NCBI RefSeq assembly: GCF_001509795.1
Contig: NZ_LLZN01000061.1
Span: 13,531 to 77,530, forward strand
From: Streptomyces sp. NRRL WC-3605
Lineage (GTDB): Bacteria; Actinomycetota; Actinomycetes; Streptomycetales; Streptomycetaceae
Direction of reading: 5' to 3'
Length of the DNA stretch: 64,000 nt
This document shows, in pieces, positions 43,265-51,092 of the stretch. Both the position numbers and the translations under genes were made by a program. Below the pieces are notes generated by a model. It was not told where the DNA came from. It worked only from the letters and a program-made list of their open reading frames with translations, and made no database searches. Each line of letters starts with the position of its first letter. Position 1 is the first letter of the stretch.

Positions 43265-43615
43265 TCACTCCTCCAGGAGGCGGGCCAGCACCGCGGCGTG
43301 ACTCGTGTCGGGGGTCTTCGACGCCGTCAGCAGCGTCACGTCCCCCTCACCGGCTGTCTCCCGCAGCCGGGCCAGGAGCCCGGCCGCCTCCGGGGTGTCC
43401 AGCTCCGCCTCGTAACGGCCCGCGAACTCCTCGTAGGACGCCTCACCCGCGTGGTACCAGCGCCGCAGCTCGGTCGACGGGGTGAGGCCCTTGGGCCACT
43501 CGTCGACGCGGGCCGCGTCCTTGGACAGACCGCGCGGCCACAGCCGGTCGACCAGGACCCGCACCCCGTCCCCCGGCTCGGGCGGATCGTAGACGCGGCG
43601 GACGCGCACAGTCAT
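43265..43615 (-). CDS. DUF488-family protein
   Basis: A 116-residue protein with the family signature VLVDRLWPRGLSKDAARVDEW, then LTPSTELRRWYHAG, the acidic FAGRYEAELD helix and VTLLTASKTPDTSHAAVL. DUF488 proteins are widespread, small and uncharacterised, with a possible Cys- or Ser-based active site; here TASKTPD sits in that place. The start is ATG 43615. It is divergent from the lipoprotein gene at 43703. Confidence 0.88.
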   Translation of the reverse strand: MTVRVRRVYDPPEPGDGVRVLVDRLWPRGLSKDAARVDEWPKGLTPSTELRRWYHAGEASYEEFAGRYEAELDTPEAAGLLARLRETAGEGDVTLLTASKTPDTSHAAVLARLLEE

Positions 43616-43702
43616 GACCGGGCCTTCCTCTCGGACGGGCGGCGCCGGACACGCCGCGCCGGACCTGACGAGTTCCTCACACCTGTCCGTCAGGGTCGTC
43701 AC

Positions 43703-44446
43703 ATGATCCCGCACAAGCCCCGAGTCGTCCTGCTGGCCACCTCCCTCCTCCTCACCGGCTGCGGAGCCGGTGCCGTGGCGACACCCGGCGACAAGCCCGC
43801 GGCACCCGTCCGGACCACGACCGCCCCACCCCGCCCCACCGCCACGGCGACCGCCCTCCCACAGCAGCTGCCCGGACTGGGCCCCGAGACCCTGGCCCAG
43901 GTCCCGGTCCACACCTGGCAGGCCGTCGTCGTCACGGGTCACGGCAAGGACTCCGCCCGCTCCGACGTCGTCCTGTACACACGCACCGGCACCGGCTGGC
44001 GGGCCGGCGAGCGCTGGCCCGCCCACAACGCGCTGCGCGGCTGGACCGGCCACCACCGCGCCGGCGATCTGCGCTCGCCCGTCGGCGTCTTCACCCTCAG
44101 CGACGCCGGCGGCCTGCGGCCCGACCCCGGCACCAAGCTGCCCTACGACCACGGCCGGGGCTTCACCGCGACCGGCACCGGCTTCGAGGGCGAACCCCTC
44201 GCCGGGTCCTTCGACTACGTCGTCGCCATCGACTACAACCGCCGGCCCGGGACCACACCGCTCGACTGGACCCGCCCCCTCGGCGCCGGACGCGGCGGCG
44301 GCATCTGGTTCCACGTCGACCACGGCGGCCCCACCCAGGGCTGCGTCAGCCTCTCCCTGGATCACATGCGAACGCTGCTGCGCACCCTCGACCCCGCCCG
44401 GCATCCCGTCGTGGTCATGGGCGACGCCGCCTCCCTCGCCCGCTGA
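43703..44446 (+). CDS. L,D-transpeptidase-fold lipoprotein
   Basis: A 247-residue lipoprotein with a lipobox (LLLTGCGAG) and a Thr/Pro/Ala-rich linker. The C-terminal domain has the YkuD active-site motif WFHVDHGGPTQGCVSLSLDH, that is HxxxxxxxGC(V)S with the catalytic Cys. The fold is that of enzymes that cross-link peptidoglycan 3-3 or attach lipoproteins. The distance between His and Cys is normal, but the domain is of the shorter variant often annotated only as L,D-transpeptidase family. ATG 43703 is used. The downstream response regulator starts 31 bp later. Confidence 0.85.
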   Translation: MIPHKPRVVLLATSLLLTGCGAGAVATPGDKPAAPVRTTTAPPRPTATATALPQQLPGLGPETLAQVPVHTWQAVVVTGHGKDSARSDVVLYTRTGTGWRAGERWPAHNALRGWTGHHRAGDLRSPVGVFTLSDAGGLRPDPGTKLPYDHGRGFTATGTGFEGEPLAGSFDYVVAIDYNRRPGTTPLDWTRPLGAGRGGGIWFHVDHGGPTQGCVSLSLDHMRTLLRTLDPARHPVVVMGDAASLAR

Positions 44447-44477
44447 CCCCGCCGGCCGAACGCTTAGGATCCGCCGC

Positions 44478-45182
44478 GTGTGCGCACATGTGCTGGTGGC
44501 CGAGGACGACGGGATGCAGGCCGAGCTGATACGCCGCTCCCTGCTCGCGGAGGGCCACACCGCGACTGTGGTCCACGACGGGCCGGCCGCCCTCGACGCC
44601 GCCCGCAGGCTGCGGCCCGACCTCGTCGTCCTGGACCTGATGCTGCCCGTGATCGACGGCTTCGGCGTCTGCCGGATGCTGCGCGGGAACGACGAGAACC
44701 CGGACATCCCGGTGCTGATGCTGACGGCCCGCTCCGCGGAGGACGACGTCCTGCTCGGCCTGGAGCTCGGCGCCGACGACTACATGACCAAGCCGTACAG
44801 CCCCCGCGAGCTGATGGCCCGCATCCGCACGGTGCTGCGGCGCAGCGGCCGGGCCGACGGCCGCCGGGAGGAACCCGTCGTACGGGCCGCCGGGATCAGC
44901 GTCGACCCGGCACGGCACGAGGTGCGGTGCGACGGGGAGCCGGTGGAGTGCACCCCGGCCGAGTTCCAGATCCTGCTCGCCATGACGGCCGAACCCGAAC
45001 GGGTCTTCTCCCGGCGGCAGTTGCTGGAGTGCACGCGGGGCACCGACCGGGCCTCCACCGAACGGGCCGTGGACGTGCACATCATGAACCTGCGCAGGAA
45101 GATCGAGGCCGACCCGCGCCGGCCCGCCCGCCTGCTGACCGTGTTCGGCGTCGGCTACAAGCTGAGCGGAGGCCGGGGGTGA
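44478..45182 (+). CDS. OmpR/PhoB-family response regulator
   Basis: A 234-residue regulator. The receiver has acidic residues in VAEDDG, the phospho-acceptor Asp in VVLDLMLPVIDG, Thr in MLTARS and Lys in MTKPYSP. The winged helix (about 140-232) has the ECTPAEFQILLAMTAEPERV and ERAVDVHIMNLRRKIE segments. GTG 44478 has AGGA 8 bases upstream; GTG 44490 is possible. Its TGA overlaps the GTG of the histidine kinase (GTGA). Confidence 0.92.
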   Translation: MCAHVLVAEDDGMQAELIRRSLLAEGHTATVVHDGPAALDAARRLRPDLVVLDLMLPVIDGFGVCRMLRGNDENPDIPVLMLTARSAEDDVLLGLELGADDYMTKPYSPRELMARIRTVLRRSGRADGRREEPVVRAAGISVDPARHEVRCDGEPVECTPAEFQILLAMTAEPERVFSRRQLLECTRGTDRASTERAVDVHIMNLRRKIEADPRRPARLLTVFGVGYKLSGGRG

Positions 45183-47002
45183 ACCGGCGCATCCCGGTGC
45201 GCAAGCGCCTGCTGGTCCGGCTCCTGGTCGCCTCGGTGCTGATCGCCGTCTGCTCGGTGGCGGCGACCGCCTGGCTGGCGGTGGCGACCACCACCCGGGC
45301 ACTGCGCGAGGAACAGGGCCAGGTCCTCGCCGAGGACATGGACGTCCTCGCCCGGCTCAGCGGGTACGCCGCCACCCACGCCGACTGGCGGGGCGTCGAC
45401 CGGACCGTGCGGGACCTGGCCGGCCGCACCGGGCGGCGTATCGCCCTGACCACCACGGACCGTACGGTCCTCGCCGACTCGGCCGCGCCCGGCACCCCGC
45501 TGCCCCCGCGCGCCGCCGCCACCGTCGACCCCCTGCGCGTCGACACCTACACCGAGCACGGGGCACAGAGGGCCGGTGTCGACCCGAGGGCCGTGGGGCC
45601 GTACCGGCTCACCGCCTCCGAACGGGCCAAGCTCGACAAACTGGCCGTGGTGCGGCGCAACTGCTTCGCCCGCAACGGCTACGACACCTCCATCGTGCGC
45701 GCGCCGAGCGGCCGGCCGGTGGTCACCGACGTCGACGGTCCCGTCGCGGGCGGCACCGTCCCCGAGGAGTGTGCCGACGGACAGCTCAACACCCCCACCC
45801 CGACCGAGGACAAGGCTCTCAGCGACCTGTCCGCCCGTATCGCCTCCTGCCTCGGGAAACAGGGACTCACGCACGTGCCGCCCTCTCTCGGCGTCGACAT
45901 CACGCGACTGGGCCTCTCCCCGCGCCCCTACGGGCGCAAGCCGACCGCCCACGACGAGCCGGAGGGGCCGGCCGCCGCCCAGCGCTGCACCGTCCAGGCC
46001 CGCCGGGCGCAACTCGACCCGTACGTCGCCCCCGTGGCCGAACTGTTCCTGGGCGGCGGCGACACGACCGCCCCCGTCCGCTTCGACATGTCGCCGGCCA
46101 ACAAGGCCAAGGTCGCGGGCGCCGCCGGCCTGGTGCTCGCCGTCACCGTGCTGGTCTCCGCCGTCGTCGCGACCCGGCTGGTCAGACCGCTGCGCGCGCT
46201 GACCGCGGCGGCCCAGCAGCCGCCCGAACGGCATGTGCGGGTGCCCGTCACCACCCGCGACGAGACCGGCGTCCTCGCCGCCGCCTTCAACGAACTCACC
46301 GAGCGCCGCGAACGGTTGGAGGCCCAGCGCAAGGCGATGGTCAGCGACATCGCGCACGAACTGCGCAGCCCGCTCACCAACATCCGCGGCTGGCTCGAGG
46401 TCACGCGCGACGGAGTCGTCGACCCCGACCCCGCCCTGCTGGCCTCGCTGCACGAGGAGGCCCTGGTCCTGCAGCGGGTCATCGACGACCTGCAGGACCT
46501 CGCCGCCGCCGACGCGGGCACCCTGCGCCTGCACCGCGAACCCGTCCGCGCCGACGAACTCCTCGGCCAGGTCGCCGCAGCCCACCAGGTCGCCGCCGAC
46601 GCCGCGGGGGTCGCCCTGCGCACCACCGCCGAGGGGACGCCCTGGCTGGACGCCGACCCCGTCCGGATGCGGCAGGCGCTGGGCAACCTGGTGTCCAACG
46701 CGCTGCGGCACACCCCGTCCGGCGGCACGGTCACGCTCTCCGCCCGGCCCGGCGACGACGACGTCGTCCTGGAGGTCGCCGACACCGGGACCGGGATCGC
46801 ACCCGACGATCTGCCGCACGTCTTCGAGCGGTTCTGGCGCGCGGAGAAGTCCCGCAGCCGACGTACCGGGGGCAGCGGGCTCGGCCTGCCGATCGTCCGG
46901 CAACTGACCGCCGCGCACGGCGGGACCGCCGAGGCGGCCGGTGCGCCGGGCGCAGGCGCGGTGTTCACGCTGCGGCTCCCGGCGGGCGAGGCGCCCGAGT
47001 GA
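45179..47002 (+). CDS. Membrane sensor histidine kinase with four-cysteine sensor domain
   Basis: A 607-residue kinase. Membrane helix 1 (about 13-36), a large extracytoplasmic domain (37-325), membrane helix 2 (KVAGAAGLVLAVTVLVSAVV), HAMP, HisKA with His393 in SDIAHELRSPLTN, and an ATPase with N-box NLVSNALRHT, DTGTGIAPDD and GGSGLGLPIV. The sensor contains four Cys at residues 162, 198, 224 and 270, which could form disulfides or bind metal. It starts by GTGA overlap with the response regulator. A bidirectional terminator follows. Confidence 0.92.
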   Translation: MNRRIPVRKRLLVRLLVASVLIAVCSVAATAWLAVATTTRALREEQGQVLAEDMDVLARLSGYAATHADWRGVDRTVRDLAGRTGRRIALTTTDRTVLADSAAPGTPLPPRAAATVDPLRVDTYTEHGAQRAGVDPRAVGPYRLTASERAKLDKLAVVRRNCFARNGYDTSIVRAPSGRPVVTDVDGPVAGGTVPEECADGQLNTPTPTEDKALSDLSARIASCLGKQGLTHVPPSLGVDITRLGLSPRPYGRKPTAHDEPEGPAAAQRCTVQARRAQLDPYVAPVAELFLGGGDTTAPVRFDMSPANKAKVAGAAGLVLAVTVLVSAVVATRLVRPLRALTAAAQQPPERHVRVPVTTRDETGVLAAAFNELTERRERLEAQRKAMVSDIAHELRSPLTNIRGWLEVTRDGVVDPDPALLASLHEEALVLQRVIDDLQDLAAADAGTLRLHREPVRADELLGQVAAAHQVAADAAGVALRTTAEGTPWLDADPVRMRQALGNLVSNALRHTPSGGTVTLSARPGDDDVVLEVADTGTGIAPDDLPHVFERFWRAEKSRSRRTGGSGLGLPIVRQLTAAHGGTAEAAGAPGAGAVFTLRLPAGEAPE

Positions 47003-47003
47003 A

Positions 47004-47034
47004 ACGCCCGGCGGGGTGGTGCCCCGCCGGGCGT
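47004..47034. terminator. Bidirectional hairpin terminator
   Basis: ACGCCCGGCGGGG at 47004-47016 pairs perfectly with CCCCGCCGGGCGT at 47022-47034 (13 bp, 5-base loop), directly between the stops of the histidine kinase (47002) and the convergent WhiB-like gene (47039). Confidence 0.78.
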
Positions 47035-47038
47035 CCGG

Positions 47039-47272
47039 TCATCCGGCGCGCTCCCGCAGGGCCCGCCGTTCCGCCTCGCTCGTGCCGCCCCAGACCCCGG
47101 TGAACTGGTCCATGTCCAGCGCCCAGCGCAGGCACGCCTCCCGCACCGGGCAGCGCCGGCACACGGCCTTCGCCTCCTCGGTCTGCATCAGGGTCGGCCC
47201 GGAGGTGCCGATCGGATAGAAGAGGTCGGGGTCCTCATGGCGGCAGGCGGCGTGGTCTCGCCAGTCGTCCAT
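47039..47272 (-). CDS. WhiB-family iron-sulfur transcription factor
   Basis: A 77-residue Wbl protein. The four cluster-binding Cys are in AACRHEDPDLFYP, VCRRCPV and EACLRW, followed by the GVWGG turn and a basic C-terminal end (TSEAERRALRERAG). Such proteins carry a 4Fe-4S cluster that reacts with oxygen or nitric oxide and act with the principal sigma factor. ATG 47272 is preferred because AGGTGA lies 5 bases upstream; GTG 47281 would add three residues. Which Wbl paralogue this is cannot be decided by eye. Confidence 0.93.
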   Translation of the reverse strand: MDDWRDHAACRHEDPDLFYPIGTSGPTLMQTEEAKAVCRRCPVREACLRWALDMDQFTGVWGGTSEAERRALRERAG

Positions 47273-47376
47273 CAAAGTCACCTGCGATCGTCGACGTGCC
47301 CTCGGTGGAGGAATTACTCGGTTTCGAGTCGCCTGTCGACCCGCGGTGAAACCCGGCGGGGCTCCGCGGAATCAGG

Positions 47377-48594
47377 TCACTGCTCGCGCATGCCCCACGG
47401 GGAGCCGTAGGCGGTGAGCAGATCCAGGAACGGCCGGGCCGGGAACGCCTCCGGTCCGAGCACACCCGCCCCCGACCAGGCGCCGGTGGCCAGGAGTTCG
47501 AGGGCGACCACCGGGTTGAGGGCCGTCTGCCAGACCACGGCCTGGGAGCCGTACTCCGTCATCGACCACTGGTTGTCGACCACGTGGTACAGGTACACCT
47601 CGCGCGGCGCGCCGTCCTTCACGCCCCGCACCCAGGTGCCCGCGCAGGTCTTCCCGTGCATCCGCTCGCCCAGCGTCGCCGGGTCCGGCAGGCACGCGGC
47701 GACGACGTCCCGCGGCGAGACCCGCACCGGCCCGTCCGCGCCCGGCACGGTCACCGGCTCGGTCCGGTCGAGCCCCAGCAGGTGCAGCGTCTTGAGGGTG
47801 TCGACGAACTCCTGGCCGAGACCGTACTTGAAGGTGACCCGGCGCGCGTCCACCCAGCGCGGCACGAGCAGCACCTCCTCGTGCTCCACGTTCACGCACT
47901 CGACCGGGCCGATGCCCTCCGGGAAGTCGAACACCTCGGGCTCGCTGAACGGCGCCGTGGTGAACCAGCCGCGGTCCTTCTCGTAGACGACCGGCGGGTT
48001 GAGGCACTCCTCGATGGTGGTCCAGATGCTGAACGAGGGGGCGAAGTCGTAGCCGTCGACGGTGAGGTTCGCGCCGTCGCGCACCCCGATCTCCTCGATC
48101 TCGTCGAAGAGTTCGTCGGCCGCGTAGCGGGCGAAGACGTCCGACAGGCCGGGCTCCACGCCCATGCCGACCAGGGCGAGCGCGCCCGCCTTCTCCCAGT
48201 CGGCCGCCTGCTCGAACTGGGCGTCCCCGAGCTTGACCCCGCACTCCTCGTAGGGACGGTCGGGGTGCGGCTTCGACAGGGACATCGCCATGTCGACATA
48301 GGTGGCCCCGGCGGTGCGCGCGGCCTGGAACAGCGGCATCACGAAGCGCGGGTCGGTCGCGTTGAGCAGCACGTCGCAGGCGTGCCGCTCCAGCAGCGCG
48401 GCCACGGCCGGCTCGTCGCTCGCGTCGACGTGCTCGGCGCGGAAGCGCGCGTCGCCGTCGAGTGCGGCGACCGCGGCCTCGGCTCGCGCGAGGTCGTAGT
48501 CGGCGACGACCATCGCCTCGAAGAACGGACGCCGGGCGGCGATCCGGGTGATGGCGGTACCCACCCCGCCGGCTCCCACGAGCAGTACACGCAT
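47377..48594 (-). CDS. Saccharopine-dehydrogenase-like protein
   Basis: A 405-residue NAD(P)-binding oxidoreductase. The N-terminal Rossmann fold (MRVLLVGAGGVGTAITRIAA) and central VGMGVEPGLSDVFARYAADE match saccharopine dehydrogenase/carboxynorspermidine synthase relatives. Substrates may be amino acids or polyamines; unproven here. It is divergent from a TetR gene at 48704 with a palindrome between them, which suggests control by that regulator. The 104 bp before the WhiB gene holds no gene. Confidence 0.88.
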   Translation of the reverse strand: MRVLLVGAGGVGTAITRIAARRPFFEAMVVADYDLARAEAAVAALDGDARFRAEHVDASDEPAVAALLERHACDVLLNATDPRFVMPLFQAARTAGATYVDMAMSLSKPHPDRPYEECGVKLGDAQFEQAADWEKAGALALVGMGVEPGLSDVFARYAADELFDEIEEIGVRDGANLTVDGYDFAPSFSIWTTIEECLNPPVVYEKDRGWFTTAPFSEPEVFDFPEGIGPVECVNVEHEEVLLVPRWVDARRVTFKYGLGQEFVDTLKTLHLLGLDRTEPVTVPGADGPVRVSPRDVVAACLPDPATLGERMHGKTCAGTWVRGVKDGAPREVYLYHVVDNQWSMTEYGSQAVVWQTALNPVVALELLATGAWSGAGVLGPEAFPARPFLDLLTAYGSPWGMREQ

Positions 48595-48674
48595 GACAAG
48601 ACTCCCTCGGCTGAAGGCGGACGACGTGGTGGGGCCCCGGGTGGGATGCAACGCCGCCCCGCCACGTAAGGTCA

Positions 48675-48687
48675 ATGCCGTTGGCAT
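48675..48687. promoter_or_regulatory. Palindromic operator ATGCC-GTT-GGCAT
   Basis: A perfect inverted repeat, ATGCC-N3-GGCAT, lies 16 bases upstream of the tetR start (48704) and in the 109-bp region shared with the divergent saccharopine-dehydrogenase-like gene. It is the only clear dyad in that region and a likely TetR site. Confidence 0.55.
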
Positions 48688-48703
48688 AAGGATGGAGGAC
48701 GGG

Positions 48704-49411
48704 ATGCCGAAAGCGGTCGTACCGGAGGAGAAGCGGCGCCGGCGTCGCCCCACCAGGAGCGGCATCGTGCTGTCCGAGCGCCTCATAGTCGACACGGCGC
48801 TGCGCATGCTCGCCGAGCACGGCAGCGCCGGCCTCACCGCCCGCCGGCTCGGCCTCGCCCTGGACGCCGACCCGAGCACGCTGTACCGCTACTTCCGGGG
48901 CATGGACGACCTGACCCTGGCCATCGGAGACGCCCTGATCGGCCGCGCCCTGGAGGGCTGGGAGCCCACGGGGGGGTGGCGCGCCGACCTGCGGACCGTC
49001 GGCACCCGCATCCACGCCGCCTACGTCGCCCACCCGCACGCCGCCGTACTGACCACGAGCCGTGTCACGGGACGGGCCAACGAGCTCGCCGCCGACGAGA
49101 CCGTGCTGGACATCCTGCGCACGGCCGGCTTCCCGCTGCCCGACACCGTGCGCGTCTACCACGCCTTCATCGACCAGACGCTGGCCTTCGCCGCGTTGGA
49201 CGCGGCCTCGCTGACGCTGCCGAGCGCGTCGCTGCGCGCCGACGAGGAGAAGTGGCGCTCGACGTACGCCCGGCTGCCGCACACCACCCATCCCCGGATC
49301 GCCGAGGCGGCGCCGCTGCTGGCCCGGCACATGGTGACCAGCGCGTATCCGACGGCCCTGGAGATGCTGCTGGACGCGGCGGAGGCCCGGCTCACCGCCT
49401 GCCGCGCCTGA
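48704..49411 (+). CDS. TetR-family transcriptional regulator
   Basis: A 235-residue regulator. A basic N-terminus (EEKRRRRRPTRSG) precedes the helix-turn-helix (LIVDTALRMLAEHGSAGL, TARRLGLALDADPSTLYRYF) and a TetR_C-like helical domain. ATG 48704 has GGAGG 6 bases upstream; ATG 48692 is an alternative. It is divergent from the saccharopine-dehydrogenase-like gene, with a palindrome in between, and convergent with the LysR gene at 49425. Confidence 0.9.
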   Translation: MPKAVVPEEKRRRRRPTRSGIVLSERLIVDTALRMLAEHGSAGLTARRLGLALDADPSTLYRYFRGMDDLTLAIGDALIGRALEGWEPTGGWRADLRTVGTRIHAAYVAHPHAAVLTTSRVTGRANELAADETVLDILRTAGFPLPDTVRVYHAFIDQTLAFAALDAASLTLPSASLRADEEKWRSTYARLPHTTHPRIAEAAPLLARHMVTSAYPTALEMLLDAAEARLTACRA

Positions 49412-49424
49412 CTCCGCGGGCCCC

Positions 49425-50333
49425 TCAGGTGCGCAGCGCCTCGCGGGCGGCGGCCACGACCGCCTCCGTCACCGTGACCAGGGCCGGCGAGTGCAACTTC
49501 CACTGCTGCCAGTACAGCGGGACGTCGACCGGCCGCTCCGGGGCCAGGGAGACCAGCCGTCCCTCCGCGACGAGCGGCTCCGCCTGCGCCTCGGGGATCA
49601 TGCCCCAGCCCAGTCCGGCGAGCACGGCGGACAGGAAGCCCTCGGAGGTGGGCATCCGGTGGCGCGTGGGGCCGGCGTGCGCGGCGCCGCCCCCCAGCCC
49701 CCGCACGAAGGCGTCCTGCAGGTCGTCACTGCGGTCGAAGGTCATGACGGGGGCCGCCGCCAGGGTGTCCGCGAGCGGCCCGGTCAGATAGCGGCCGGGG
49801 AACTCCGGGCCGGCCGCGGCGAGGTAGCGCATCCGGCCCAGCGTCCGTACCGAGCAGCCCGCGACGGGCTCGGCCGAGGAGGTCACCGCGGCCATCACGA
49901 GGCCCTCGCGCAGCAGGGTCGCCGTCCGGCTCTCGTCCTCCCGGCTCAGCTCGAAGCAGAGCGGCGGCTCGTGGCGGACCCGGGTGAGGGCGGGCAGGAA
50001 CCAGGTGGCGAGCGAGTCGGCGTTGACCGCGACCGACACCCGTGTCGCCTCGGCTCGCCCGTTCATGCCCAGCTCGGCCCGCGCGTCGCGTTCCAGCCGG
50101 GCCAGCTGGCGGGCGAACCGGACGACGATCCGGCCGGACTCGGTCGGCCGCACCGGCTTGGTCCGCACGAGCAGCACCCGCCCGGTGCGCTGCTCCAGCG
50201 CCTTGACCCGCTGGCTCACCGCCGACGGCGTCACGTGCAGGGCGGCGGCGGCCGCGTCGAACGTCCCCTCGTCCACCACCGCCAGCAGGGTCCGGACCTG
50301 GTCCAGGGGCAGCTCGGTCAGCTCCGTCTTCAT
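49425..50333 (-). CDS. LysR-family regulator of the LysG/ArgP type
   Basis: A 302-residue LysR protein. The helix-turn-helix (LLAVVDEGTFDAAAAALHVT, PSAVSQRVKALEQRTGRVLL) is followed by a substrate-binding domain that ends with YWQQWKLHSPALVTVTEAVV, a feature of the ArgP/LysG branch. These sense lysine, arginine or histidine and activate the exporter gene next to them. It is divergent from the LysE-type exporter at 50400, with a clear dyad in the 66 bp between. Confidence 0.92.
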   Translation of the reverse strand: MKTELTELPLDQVRTLLAVVDEGTFDAAAAALHVTPSAVSQRVKALEQRTGRVLLVRTKPVRPTESGRIVVRFARQLARLERDARAELGMNGRAEATRVSVAVNADSLATWFLPALTRVRHEPPLCFELSREDESRTATLLREGLVMAAVTSSAEPVAGCSVRTLGRMRYLAAAGPEFPGRYLTGPLADTLAAAPVMTFDRSDDLQDAFVRGLGGGAAHAGPTRHRMPTSEGFLSAVLAGLGWGMIPEAQAEPLVAEGRLVSLAPERPVDVPLYWQQWKLHSPALVTVTEAVVAAAREALRT

Positions 50334-50337
50334 GTGC

Positions 50338-50363
50338 GCTAAGGATACGTAAGAATCTTTAGC
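50338..50363. promoter_or_regulatory. LysG-type operator dyad
   Basis: GCTAAGGAT (50338-50346) and ATCTTTAGC (50355-50363) are inverted with 8 of 9 pairs and an 8-base centre. The dyad lies between the divergent LysG and LysE genes, next to the LysG start codon (50333), where LysR proteins of this type bind. Confidence 0.65.
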
Positions 50364-50399
50364 TGTACGCCGGGAGATCACCTGTCTAGCGTCGACCTC

Positions 50400-51014
50400 A
50401 TGACCAGCGCCCTGACCACCGCCGTCGCCGGATTCGGCACCGGCCTCTCCCTGATCGTCGCCATCGGCGCGCAGAACGCCTTCGTCCTGCGCCAAGGCAT
50501 CCGCCGCGACGCCGTCCTCGCCGTCGTCGGCATCTGCGCCCTGTCCGACGCGCTCCTGATCGCCCTCGGGGTGGCCGGGGTCGGCGCGGTCGTCGTGGCG
50601 TGGCCGGGGGTGCTGACGGCGGTGGCCTGGGTGGGCGGGCTGTTCCTGCTCGGTTACGGCGTGCTGGCCGCCCGGAGGGTGCTGCGGCCGTCCGGCGCCC
50701 TGGTCACCGACGGCGACGCGGCGGGCTCACGGCGCCGGGCGGTGCTGACCTGCCTCGCCATGACCTGGCTGAACCCGCACGTCTACCTCGACACCGTCTT
50801 CCTGCTCGGCACCATCGCCGCCGACCGGGGCCCCCTGCGCTGGACGTTCGGGCTCGGCGCCGCGGTGGCCAGCCTGTGCTGGTTCGCGGCGCTCGGCTTC
50901 GGGGCCCGCCTGCTGAGCCGCCACCTCGCCAGGCCGGGCGCCTGGCGGGTGCTGGACGCGGTGATCGCCGTCACGATGATCGCCCTCGGCGCCTCCCTGA
51001 TCGCCGGAACCTGA
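50400..51014 (+). CDS. LysE/ArgO-family amino acid exporter
   Basis: A 204-residue six-helix membrane protein. It has the conserved FVLRQGIRR and MTWLNPHVYLDTVFLLG segments of the LysE superfamily basic amino acid branch. It exports lysine or arginine when internal levels rise. ATG at 50400 is divergent from the LysG-type regulator, an arrangement conserved across actinobacteria. Confidence 0.93.
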   Translation: MTSALTTAVAGFGTGLSLIVAIGAQNAFVLRQGIRRDAVLAVVGICALSDALLIALGVAGVGAVVVAWPGVLTAVAWVGGLFLLGYGVLAARRVLRPSGALVTDGDAAGSRRRAVLTCLAMTWLNPHVYLDTVFLLGTIAADRGPLRWTFGLGAAVASLCWFAALGFGARLLSRHLARPGAWRVLDAVIAVTMIALGASLIAGT

Positions 51015-51092
51015 GACGCCCGTCCGCACACCCGGCCGGTACTGCGATAGTGATCCCCGGACAAAAAGATGTAACGAGCATCCAGGAAGCCC

